From: Gilvibacter sp.
GTDB lineage: Bacteria > Bacteroidota > Bacteroidia > Flavobacteriales > Flavobacteriaceae
NCBI RefSeq assembly: GCF_013214815.1
Contig: NZ_JABSPU010000003.1
Location: 1 to 64,000 of the forward strand
Reading direction: 5' to 3'
Length of the DNA stretch: 64,000 nt
Of the stretch, positions 37,875-45,803 are shown in pieces (positions within the stretch are counted from its first letter, which is position 1; the number at the start of each line of letters is the position of its first letter). The position numbers and the translations under genes were made by a program. The notes beneath the pieces are model-generated. The model did not search any database, was not told the DNA's origin, and saw nothing but the letters and a program-made list of their open reading frames with translations.

Positions 37875-38261
37875 ATGAAAAAGCAAATACTTGTAGTTGA
37901 CGATGAACAAACCCTGTGTTTACTGCTTCAGAATTTTTTGCAAAAGGAGTATGAAGTGATCAGTAAGAACTCGGGAAAAGAAGCTCTTGAATGGTTGAAA
38001 TCCAATTTGCCAGATCTAATAATTTCTGATATCCAAATGGAAGATATGAGCGGATTTGATCTATTGGAAGAAGTTCGTTTGACGGGCTTTACTAAGCACA
38101 CTCCTATCATCATGCTTTCTGGAAAAACCGAGAGTAATGAACGCATTAAATGCTATAAAATGGGAGCTCAAGATTATTTGACCAAACCATTTAATCCAGA
38201 GGAGTTGAAAGAGGTGGTGAAAAAGAACCTCTTCCCAATTCACTACGCAGCCTCTTGGTAG
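37875..38261 (+). CDS. Stand-alone receiver-domain response regulator
   Basis: Single receiver domain of 128 residues with no output domain. All phosphorylation residues are present: Asp9/Asp10 in VVDDE, the acceptor Asp52 in IISDIQM, Ser82 in MLSGK and Lys104 in YLTKPF. It starts 2 bp after uxs and lies 40 bp before a sugar transferase that carries a second, inactive receiver domain. A role in controlling EPS initiation by protein contact is plausible but not shown. No histidine kinase is adjacent. Confidence 0.92.
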   Translation: MKKQILVVDDEQTLCLLLQNFLQKEYEVISKNSGKEALEWLKSNLPDLIISDIQMEDMSGFDLLEEVRLTGFTKHTPIIMLSGKTESNERIKCYKMGAQDYLTKPFNPEELKEVVKKNLFPIHYAASW

Positions 38262-38301
38262 GCACTAAAAACCTTACACAAATCATAATTCAGCCCCGAA
38301 G

Positions 38302-39495
38302 ATGAGAATTCTGTTTGTAGGTACTTATGAGAGATACCTAAATTTTTTCGACAATACTGAAGCAGTTCAAATAACTGCCGTTAGAAACGGATATGAAGCT
38401 ATCAAATACTTAGATAGTAACGCAGGATTGACAGACATTTTGATCTCTGAATACCAATTGCCAGGAAACGATGGCTTGTACTTGTATGAGAAGATCAAAT
38501 CAACTCTGAAATCTCAAGAGATTCCGTTTGTAATCTTACAGCAAGAGTTCAATGGTGGAGTATATAAAAAGGCCTTTGATCTTGGAATAGCAGATTATTT
38601 TGTGTGTAATTCAACCACGCCAGAATCTGTTTTTAAACGTGCTGTGAAATTGGTAGAATCGAAAGATCCAATCATAAAAAAGCAAGCAGTGATGCCTGCG
38701 ATGAAGCCCGTAAAATTACCTTGGTCTAAGCGTTTATTTGATATTGTTTTTGCTTCTACGGCCTTATTGTTGGCTTCACCGTTTTTAGCCTTAATTGCCT
38801 TGGCTATTCGTTTGGAGTCCAAAGGGAAAGTATATTATATCGCTAAACGCGTAGGTAGAAAGACCTTTGACTTCTACAAATTCAGATCTATGCGAACGGG
38901 CTCAGATAAGCTGATTAAGCAGTTGGCTAAAGACAATAATCAATACAGCGCTGTACAGGAAGAAGAGCCGGTTCAACAAGAGCCGCAAAACTGCCCTAAA
39001 TGTGCAGCATTGCCGGAAGGCGAAACCTGTTCACCGATCATATATGTGGACAATGGTTCTCTCTGCGAGAGCTGGCATCATCATCAATTAAAACTCAAGA
39101 AAGAATCGGAATCTACTTTCATAAAAATATCAAACGATCCTCGTATCACCCGAGTTGGTAAGTTCATTAGGAATACCAGTATAGATGAGCTCCCTCAGCT
39201 GATCAATGTACTCAAAGGTGATATGTCCATAGTCGGAAATCGTCCCTTACCAGTATATGAGGCAGAAATGCTTACAGAAGACATGATGTCTAAACGCTTT
39301 CTGGCGCCGGCGGGAATTACCGGTCTTTGGCAAGTAGAATTAAGAGGACAAGGTGGTGTAATGTCTGAAGAAGACCGTATGGCTTTAGACAATAGTTATG
39401 CCGATAAATTTATAGATAACAGCTACTCTTTCTGGTACGATATCAAACTAATCCTGCGTACCATTCCAGCATTGCTGCAGAAAGACACTGTTTAA
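38302..39495 (+). CDS. Polyprenyl-phosphate sugar-phosphate transferase fused to an inactive receiver domain
   Basis: Starts EPS repeat assembly by moving a sugar phosphate to undecaprenyl phosphate. Residues 1-115 fold like a receiver but lack its active site: the acidic pair is replaced by Gly-Thr (RILFVGTYE), the acceptor Asp by Glu50 (ILISEYQLP), and no Lys stands at the end of the fifth strand. Then one membrane segment (about 145-170, FDIVFASTALLLASPFLALIA). The bacterial sugar transferase domain (PF02397) has DFYKFRSMRTGS, ITRVGKFIRNTSIDELPQL, GDMSIVGNRPLP and ITGLWQV. An insert of about 70 residues holds CPKC and two more Cys; a similar insert is usual in flavobacterial members. Confidence 0.92.
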   Translation: MRILFVGTYERYLNFFDNTEAVQITAVRNGYEAIKYLDSNAGLTDILISEYQLPGNDGLYLYEKIKSTLKSQEIPFVILQQEFNGGVYKKAFDLGIADYFVCNSTTPESVFKRAVKLVESKDPIIKKQAVMPAMKPVKLPWSKRLFDIVFASTALLLASPFLALIALAIRLESKGKVYYIAKRVGRKTFDFYKFRSMRTGSDKLIKQLAKDNNQYSAVQEEEPVQQEPQNCPKCAALPEGETCSPIIYVDNGSLCESWHHHQLKLKKESESTFIKISNDPRITRVGKFIRNTSIDELPQLINVLKGDMSIVGNRPLPVYEAEMLTEDMMSKRFLAPAGITGLWQVELRGQGGVMSEEDRMALDNSYADKFIDNSYSFWYDIKLILRTIPALLQKDTV

Positions 39496-39544
39496 CATCA
39501 ATTCTTACAACCGCATGAAATTGTAAAATCTAAGGTAAACAACC

Positions 39545-39611
39545 ATTCGTCTACGCTTATCTTCGGTCAATCGAAAATTAACCCCCTCAGAACGAGACTA
39601 ATGTATGTTTG
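39545..39611 (+). promoter_or_regulatory. EPS promoter 2 with two 21-bp-spaced half-sites
   Basis: Half-sites ATTCGTCTA (39545-39553) and GTCAATCGA (39566-39574), 21 bp apart; the second ends exactly 30 bp before TATGTTTG (39604-39611), which is 28 bp before the start codon. There is no TTG at the -33 place, as expected of an activator-dependent promoter. Confidence 0.75.
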
Positions 39612-39638
39612 TGGTGATACATAATCAAAGATTAAACC

Positions 39639-40373
39639 ATGAAAATCAAAATAACACAAGTGTTGACTGTCAGTCTTATCTGTGGGGTATTCCTACAAGC
39701 TTTTGGGCAGGTAGAAAACACCACCGCTCCAAGTTCTGAGTTTGATTTTATACTGCCTAAGGTTGAATTGTTTATCGAGGCTGCACATGCTAGAAGCGGC
39801 ATGCTTAACTACCAAAAACTCGATATTGAAGTCTTAGAGACCGATGTTAAAACTCAAAGTCGTATTTGGTCCCAAAATATGGGGGTAAGAGGCGACCTTC
39901 GCTACGGAACATTCAACAACTTTATCTCCAGTACCACAGGAGCTGAAAACACAAACATTGCCACGCTGAGTCAGCAGCTCAATTACGGAATTGGCTTGTA
40001 TTTGCAGCTACCCATATTTGATGTTTGGAACCGGAAGAATCAGGTGAAACGCGCAAAGTTGGAAGTAGAACAAGCATACAGTCTTGTCGAAGAGCAAAAA
40101 CAAGTTATAGAACAAGAAGTAATTCGCATGTATGAGGCCGTTGTGCTTCGTTATGAGCTCCTCAAAGTACAATCTACCAACTACGGAAACTCCAGAGTAA
40201 ATATGGAAATGGTGGAGAAGGAGTTCAGAAATGGAAACATTATTGCCTATGAATATGTGAGGCTCAATGATATTGCCGCTCGAATCCAATCAGATTACGA
40301 GACAGCCAAATCCAACTTTCTATTGGCTAAGAGATTATTAGAGAATTATACCGGACTAAAAATCGCGCAATGA
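39639..40373 (+). CDS. Half-length TolC-like outer-membrane protein
   Basis: Secreted protein of 244 residues (signal peptide to AFGQ, residue 24). Helical TolC-type pattern: a first long helix (DFILPKVELFIEAAHARSG), a beta pair with GDLRYGTFNNF and YGIGLYLQLPIFD, then long coiled-coil helices ending RLLENYTG. Normal TolC/OEP proteins are about 420-480 residues with two such repeats; this has one. It overlaps by 4 bp with the Wzc/GumC-like gene. No Wza-like polysaccharide export gene is visible, so this may supply the outer-membrane or periplasmic part of the exporter (inference). Confidence 0.75.
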   Translation: MKIKITQVLTVSLICGVFLQAFGQVENTTAPSSEFDFILPKVELFIEAAHARSGMLNYQKLDIEVLETDVKTQSRIWSQNMGVRGDLRYGTFNNFISSTTGAENTNIATLSQQLNYGIGLYLQLPIFDVWNRKNQVKRAKLEVEQAYSLVEEQKQVIEQEVIRMYEAVVLRYELLKVQSTNYGNSRVNMEMVEKEFRNGNIIAYEYVRLNDIAARIQSDYETAKSNFLLAKRLLENYTGLKIAQ

Positions 40374-42757
40374 GACTCATAGAATTTATACGATTATTGC
40401 TTAAGCATAAGTTTCTTCTAGGAGGCGTTCCGGTCTTGTTGGCGGCATTGGTATTCTTGCTGACCTCAAATCCCAAGTACGACTACTACTCAGAAACAAT
40501 GATGTTTACGGGCCTTGCAACGGGATCCTCCATAGAGATGGATAAATCCTTCAACTATTTTGCCACAAACATCGCTTTTGACAACCTTATTAACATTGTC
40601 AATTCACGGGATACTCAAGAAGAAGTAGCTATTCGACTGTTAAGTCAGCATTTAATGCTAGACGGAGCTGATCCGAGATATATCTCAGAAGCCTCATATG
40701 AAGCTTTTATGGAAACTGTTCCAGAAGAGCTCTTTGATTTGGTGGTACAATCAGACGAAGTAGCTGACGCCACCACCGAGGTAGATAGTACGGTTGCTAC
40801 GGAGCTTACAGCCCTATATCCGCGTACGATCAATCGACAGGCCTACGAGCAAACGGTAGCTAACCTAACAGCCTATATGATGGAGACCAATGACAATTTT
40901 GTCTATGAGCTGTTGAATTATGAAGACGATCATTATTCCATCAAGGCTATTTCTGAGATAAAGGCTGTGCGTATGTCCAATAGTGATTTGGTCAAGTTGA
41001 GCTATCAAGTCGATGACCCTGGGATATGTCAGCAGACCTTGGCGATTTTCTCGGAAGTCTGTCAAAGAAGATATAAAGGAGTTAAAGAAAATGGATCCGA
41101 TGCCGTAGTTAAGTACTTCGAAGAGCAATTGCGTTTGGCTGAGCAGAAATTGAAGCAGGCGGAGAACACGCTGTTGCAGTTTAACAAGGATTACAATATC
41201 ATCAACTACTACGAACAGAGTAAGGCGGTGGCTATTGTAAAGGAAGAGATGGAGGTAAATTACAATACCAAGAAGGCGGAGTTGGCAGGTGCAATTGCTT
41301 CTACGGAGGTCATTGAACAAAAACTGAAGATCCAAGAGCAGGTTCAAGCAAAGACTCAAGAGGTTTTGGATAAAAAGAAGCGCTTGGGTGAACTGAACTT
41401 TGAAGTCGCTATGTTGGAATCTGCAGATTCAGATGACGAAAATACTCAGCAGCGTATTAAAGCTTTAGAAGATGAGTCAAAGCAGTTGGACATTGATATT
41501 CGCGCTGGAATCAATGAACTGTATTCATTTCAGAATTCTGTAGAGGGAGTTCCCTTGGGAAAAACTTTACCAGATTGGATGGATAATGTAGTGAAGTCAG
41601 AAGACCTCAAGGCTAAGCTCGACGTGATGGAAGACAGAAACGAAGAGTTTAAGCAACAGTATTCCATTTATGCTCCAGCCGGGGCAAACTTAAAGAGAAT
41701 TGAACGAGAAATTGCAGTTTCTGAGCAAGGATATCTCGAGATATTGCACGGTTTGAATTTAGCGAAGCTCAAGTCTCAAGACAATGAGTTGAGTTCGAAC
41801 TTAAAAACGATGGATCCACCATATTATCCGTTGTCTCCAATTCCAACTAAACGCAAGTTGTTGGTTATAGCCTCACTTTTTATTGGCTTTATTCTGTTGC
41901 TGGCCTTGATTTTAGGAATGGAGTTCTTTGACAATACTCTTAAGAATTTAAAGCGATCCACCAAGATCATCCGTGTGCCAGCATTAGGTTTAGTTTCCAA
42001 GGTTCTTCACAATCCTGGAAAGGTGAATCAGGATGTAGTCTTGCAACGATTGATGCAGATTATTGTGCAAAATCTCAAACGTGCTTGCAGAACGGAAGCC
42101 AATACAGAATCTACCAAAACCGTCATGATGCTCAGCACTCAGGATAAGGAAGGCAAGACTGTGATTACGCAAAACACGGCTAAATTTCTGGCCGATCAAG
42201 GCAAGCGTGTTTTAGTATTAAATTATGAGGATGTCGCTTACCAAAGTGAGAGTAAACCAGGAAGGTATCCGATCCTGAATCGTATTCTTGGCTACTCAGA
42301 TACACGCGTTGGAGTGAACAACGCCTTCTTAAAAACCACATTGACTTCAATCAACAATATTGATTGTATCACCTACAGCGATTCTGATGCGTTCAACGCG
42401 GTGGGAAGCTATCAAGAAATTTTAGAAAAAGCGGGCATTAGCTTAGAGTACACACCTGATTTTGTGTTCATAGAACTTAAAGGCTTGCTCAATAATAATT
42501 ACCCAATGGACCTTGTGGCAAATGCTGATTTGTCAATTCTGGTTTGCCGCGCCAACCGTTTGTGGTCGGAGGCTGACAGTAATATGGTTGAGAACTTAAA
42601 GTTCCTTACCAAGAATAAGGTCCAGCATGTACTCAATGGAGTAGAATTGGAAGAAGTAGAACCGATTTTAGGAGAGTTTCCTAAGAACAGATCTGCATCG
42701 CGCAGAAGAATTAAAGACCTCTTGCGCTTACAGTTTCACGCCAGAGAGTCTATTTAG
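40370..42757 (+). CDS. Wzc/GumC-like chain-length protein with degenerate tyrosine-kinase domain
   Basis: Inner-membrane protein of 795 residues. Transmembrane segments near 17-34 and 500-520 enclose a long periplasmic region with coiled coils (about 230-400). The cytoplasmic part (about 545-795) resembles a BY-kinase but is degraded. The P-loop keeps EGKT (MLSTQDKEGKTVITQN) but the Walker A' Asp pair is replaced (VLVLNYED) and Walker B reads FVFIELKG. The C-terminus has no tyrosine cluster (RRRIKDLLRLQFHARESI). Chain-length control or export is likely and kinase activity unlikely. It is coupled to the TolC-like gene. Confidence 0.85.
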   Translation: MRLIEFIRLLLKHKFLLGGVPVLLAALVFLLTSNPKYDYYSETMMFTGLATGSSIEMDKSFNYFATNIAFDNLINIVNSRDTQEEVAIRLLSQHLMLDGADPRYISEASYEAFMETVPEELFDLVVQSDEVADATTEVDSTVATELTALYPRTINRQAYEQTVANLTAYMMETNDNFVYELLNYEDDHYSIKAISEIKAVRMSNSDLVKLSYQVDDPGICQQTLAIFSEVCQRRYKGVKENGSDAVVKYFEEQLRLAEQKLKQAENTLLQFNKDYNIINYYEQSKAVAIVKEEMEVNYNTKKAELAGAIASTEVIEQKLKIQEQVQAKTQEVLDKKKRLGELNFEVAMLESADSDDENTQQRIKALEDESKQLDIDIRAGINELYSFQNSVEGVPLGKTLPDWMDNVVKSEDLKAKLDVMEDRNEEFKQQYSIYAPAGANLKRIEREIAVSEQGYLEILHGLNLAKLKSQDNELSSNLKTMDPPYYPLSPIPTKRKLLVIASLFIGFILLLALILGMEFFDNTLKNLKRSTKIIRVPALGLVSKVLHNPGKVNQDVVLQRLMQIIVQNLKRACRTEANTESTKTVMMLSTQDKEGKTVITQNTAKFLADQGKRVLVLNYEDVAYQSESKPGRYPILNRILGYSDTRVGVNNAFLKTTLTSINNIDCITYSDSDAFNAVGSYQEILEKAGISLEYTPDFVFIELKGLLNNNYPMDLVANADLSILVCRANRLWSEADSNMVENLKFLTKNKVQHVLNGVELEEVEPILGEFPKNRSASRRRIKDLLRLQFHARESI

Positions 42758-42821
42758 GTGGCGGCAATTTTAGCTGTTTTTGAATAAAAATGGCTTTTAG
42801 ACTAATCTATGGATTTTTTCC

Positions 42822-42888
42822 ATCGGTCTATACAAAATGGCTGTCAGTCGAAATATAATAAACGCAACACGGTACGCAAGTATGTTTG
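42822..42888 (+). promoter_or_regulatory. EPS promoter 3 with two 21-bp-spaced half-sites
   Basis: Half-sites ATCGGTCTA (42822-42830) and GTCAGTCGA (42843-42851), 21 bp apart; the second ends exactly 30 bp before TATGTTTG (42881-42888), 25 bp before the flippase start. ACGGTA (42870) and TACCGT (42890) flank the box as an inverted repeat. Confidence 0.75.
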
Positions 42889-42912
42889 TTACCGTAAAGA
42901 GCTAAAACAATA

Positions 42913-44307
42913 ATGAAATCGCTTGTAAACAAATTGATCCGAGAAGACAATTTCCTGTCCTTGACAGGTAATGTGGTGATCGCCATACTTGGGATTGGAG
43001 GGTTTGCGATTCTTGCCCGGACGCTGAGCAAAGAGCTCTTTGGGGAATGGGTGTTGTTTGTGGCTGCGGCCTCACTGTTGGAAATGTTTCGCTTTGGAAT
43101 TACCAGTATCGGATTGATACGATTCCTATCCGGAGCCAATCAACAGGAGCGCAAGGCACTCATTGGTGCAAATCTGACCATAGGCATTGTATTTTCTGTG
43201 CTGATTGCCTTGATCGTTTTTGGAATTAATTGGTTTTTTAGCGACGCATTAGCGGACTCAGGATACGTTTTGTTTTTTAAATATTATCCAGCCTTGGTGT
43301 TGGTAAATCTCTTCTGGAACAATGCTATATGTATTCTACAGTCGGATCTTAGTTTTGGTAAAATATTGACCATTAAATCAATCAATAGTGGTCTGTTTTT
43401 CCTTTGCCTGCTGTTTCACGCATTTGTAACGGCCTTGACCTTAGATCAATTGGTGTATTGCCTAATCGCAGTGAACCTTGTGACATCGGTATTTACCTTT
43501 CTTAAAGGATGGGATGAATTGGCCGCGTTGGGTCAAACTACAAAATCTGCAATTAATACGCTATTGAACTTTGGAAAGTATACAACCATTACCCTTTTGG
43601 GAACAAATCTGCTGCGCAACGCAGACAGTTTTATAATCGGTTTAAGTCCATTAGGACCAGCAGCAGTTGCTTTGTACAGTATTCCGGTGAAACTAACGGA
43701 GCTTCAGCAAATTCCATTGAGAAGTTTTGCAGCAACCGCTTTCCCAAAGATGTCAAAAGCAAGTGGAGCTGGAGATCTTAAGAAATTAAAAGATTTATTC
43801 TATACCTATTCTGGAGCTTTGACCTTGCTTTTCGCCCTAGGTAGCTTGGTCACATTCTTATTCGCAGACTTATTGGTTCTGATCTTATCTGGAAACCAAT
43901 ACGCGGGAATCGACCCGATTACTGGATTTAATGCTGCAGATATTTTAAGAGTTTTTGCTTTGTATGGGCTGTTGCTGCCTATAGATCGCATGACTGGAAT
44001 TGGATTGGACAGCATCAACAAACCCAAGATCAATGCACTCAAAGTATTGGTTATGTTGAGCTTTAATATTGTAGGGGACCTCATCGCCATTTTCATGTTT
44101 GAATCCTTGATGATGGTAGCTTGGGCTACAATTCTATTCACCTTCATTGGGATATGGCTTGGGTTTGTATTTATGGACCGCGCTGTCGATTTGTCTTTTA
44201 GACGAATTTTTACTGAAGGAATTAAGTTTTACGTTCAGGGTTGGGCTCAGTTAAAGACCCGACTTGGAAGTAAAAATGTTGGACCCGTAAATCGCGAATT
44301 GCCATGA
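42913..44307 (+). CDS. Lipid-linked oligosaccharide flippase (Wzx-like, MOP superfamily)
   Basis: Polytopic protein of 464 residues with about 12-14 hydrophobic segments, starting NVVIAILGIGGFAILARTLS and continuing with FGEWVLFVAAASLLEMFRFG, the pattern of the polysaccharide transporter family. It should move the lipid-linked repeat unit across the inner membrane. It has its own promoter of the shared EPS type and overlaps by 4 bp with the polymerase gene. Confidence 0.88.
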   Translation: MKSLVNKLIREDNFLSLTGNVVIAILGIGGFAILARTLSKELFGEWVLFVAAASLLEMFRFGITSIGLIRFLSGANQQERKALIGANLTIGIVFSVLIALIVFGINWFFSDALADSGYVLFFKYYPALVLVNLFWNNAICILQSDLSFGKILTIKSINSGLFFLCLLFHAFVTALTLDQLVYCLIAVNLVTSVFTFLKGWDELAALGQTTKSAINTLLNFGKYTTITLLGTNLLRNADSFIIGLSPLGPAAVALYSIPVKLTELQQIPLRSFAATAFPKMSKASGAGDLKKLKDLFYTYSGALTLLFALGSLVTFLFADLLVLILSGNQYAGIDPITGFNAADILRVFALYGLLLPIDRMTGIGLDSINKPKINALKVLVMLSFNIVGDLIAIFMFESLMMVAWATILFTFIGIWLGFVFMDRAVDLSFRRIFTEGIKFYVQGWAQLKTRLGSKNVGPVNRELP

Positions 44308-45791
44308 ACGAGCTGACCAACATAAATCCATTTAATAACGGGCGAGGAAATGGTTCAGCAGCTGTTTTGCGAACTCAAATACTTGTGTTGATAGCTGGAG
44401 TAATGGTGCTAGCGGCTGTATTATTGGCCAAACTTGAATTACTTGGTGGTGTTGCCTGTATTGGCCTTGTTGGCGTATTAGGATTCCTGTATCTGGTTTT
44501 TCAATATCCGCGTTTTGGGATTTTGGCCATACTGGTGATGGGATTCTTTGCCACTGGACTTTCAAGATATGTACCGCTGCCGTGGGGCTTGTCTGTAGAT
44601 GGCATAATAATGCTGGTTTATCTCGCATTATTCTTTAAAGCATTCAAGACTAAAATTCAATGGCGAAAGGCAAAGTCAATGCTGACTTTAGTTACTAGTC
44701 TTTGGTTTATCTATGTTCTGGCACAACTAGGAAATCCAGAAGCCGTAAGTCTAGAAGCTTGGTTCTATGCGATGCGTGGACTTGGTATGTATCAGTGTTT
44801 GTTTATTCCTTTAGCCTTTGTGTTGTTTAGCAAACCGAGAGACCTCAAACTCTTCTTTATAATGTGGGGAGTATTGTCTGTTTTGGGGACACTGAAAGGA
44901 ATCATGCAATTCAAGTTTGGTGTAGATCCTTTTGAACAGGCTTGGTTGGATGCCGGTGGTGCAGAAACACACGTCTTGTTTGGAAAACTCAGAATCTTCT
45001 CATTTTATTCTGATGCTGGACAATTTGGAGCTTCTCAAGCCCATGCTGGATTAGTCTTCGGAATTTTAACCCTCTTTTGTAAGCACAGTAAAAAGATGCG
45101 AATCTTCTTTGCTGGTGTTGCCTTGATGGGTCTTTTCGGTATGGTGATTTCAGGAACTCGAGGCGCTATTGCTGTACCGGCAATCGGTGGTATGATGTTT
45201 CTGATCGTTAGAAAAAACATAGCGATACTTGCCTTAGGCGCGCTTATGGGCATTGGAGTATATATCTTTTTTGCGCATACAAACATTGGTCAAAACAACG
45301 CAGAGATCAGACGGATGCGCACTGCCTTTGATCCTAATGAGGCTTCGCTTCAAGTGCGTCTTAACAATCAAAAGAAATTATCTGGCTATCTCGCCTCACG
45401 TCCGTTTGGTGGAGGTGTAGGAGCCACAGGCAACTGGGGGCAACGTTTTTCCCCACATACCTTTTTGGCCAATACTGCCACGGATAGTTGGTATGTAATG
45501 ATCTGGGCCGATACCGGAGCCTTTGGTCTAACAATTTATTTGCTCATCATTTTTGGCATCCTGTTTCAGGGGGCGTATAACGTAATGAGTAAAATCAAAG
45601 ACGATTGGCTTAAAGGGCAGATTACAGCTCTTGTAGCGGGTATGGCCGGAATAATGATGGCCTCTTATGGAAACGGTGTCTTTGGCCAGTTTCCAACAGG
45701 AATTTTAATGTACCTGGGCATGGTTTTCATGTTCGTGGCTCCTCAATGGGAGACTAAATATAAGAATACACTAAAGCAGCAGCTTTACTAA
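44304..45791 (+). CDS. O-antigen ligase/polymerase-like protein (Wzy-like)
   Basis: Polytopic protein of 495 residues with about 11-12 hydrophobic segments and a large periplasmic loop near 340-400, containing RLNNQKKLSGYL and the RPFGGGVGATG motif common in Wzy/WaaL proteins. TRGAIAVPAIGG lies in the membrane core. In this setting, after a Wzx flippase, it is most likely the EPS polymerase. Ligase activity cannot be excluded by sequence. Confidence 0.85.
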   Translation: MNELTNINPFNNGRGNGSAAVLRTQILVLIAGVMVLAAVLLAKLELLGGVACIGLVGVLGFLYLVFQYPRFGILAILVMGFFATGLSRYVPLPWGLSVDGIIMLVYLALFFKAFKTKIQWRKAKSMLTLVTSLWFIYVLAQLGNPEAVSLEAWFYAMRGLGMYQCLFIPLAFVLFSKPRDLKLFFIMWGVLSVLGTLKGIMQFKFGVDPFEQAWLDAGGAETHVLFGKLRIFSFYSDAGQFGASQAHAGLVFGILTLFCKHSKKMRIFFAGVALMGLFGMVISGTRGAIAVPAIGGMMFLIVRKNIAILALGALMGIGVYIFFAHTNIGQNNAEIRRMRTAFDPNEASLQVRLNNQKKLSGYLASRPFGGGVGATGNWGQRFSPHTFLANTATDSWYVMIWADTGAFGLTIYLLIIFGILFQGAYNVMSKIKDDWLKGQITALVAGMAGIMMASYGNGVFGQFPTGILMYLGMVFMFVAPQWETKYKNTLKQQLY

Positions 45792-45803
45792 AAACCCAAA
45801 TCT

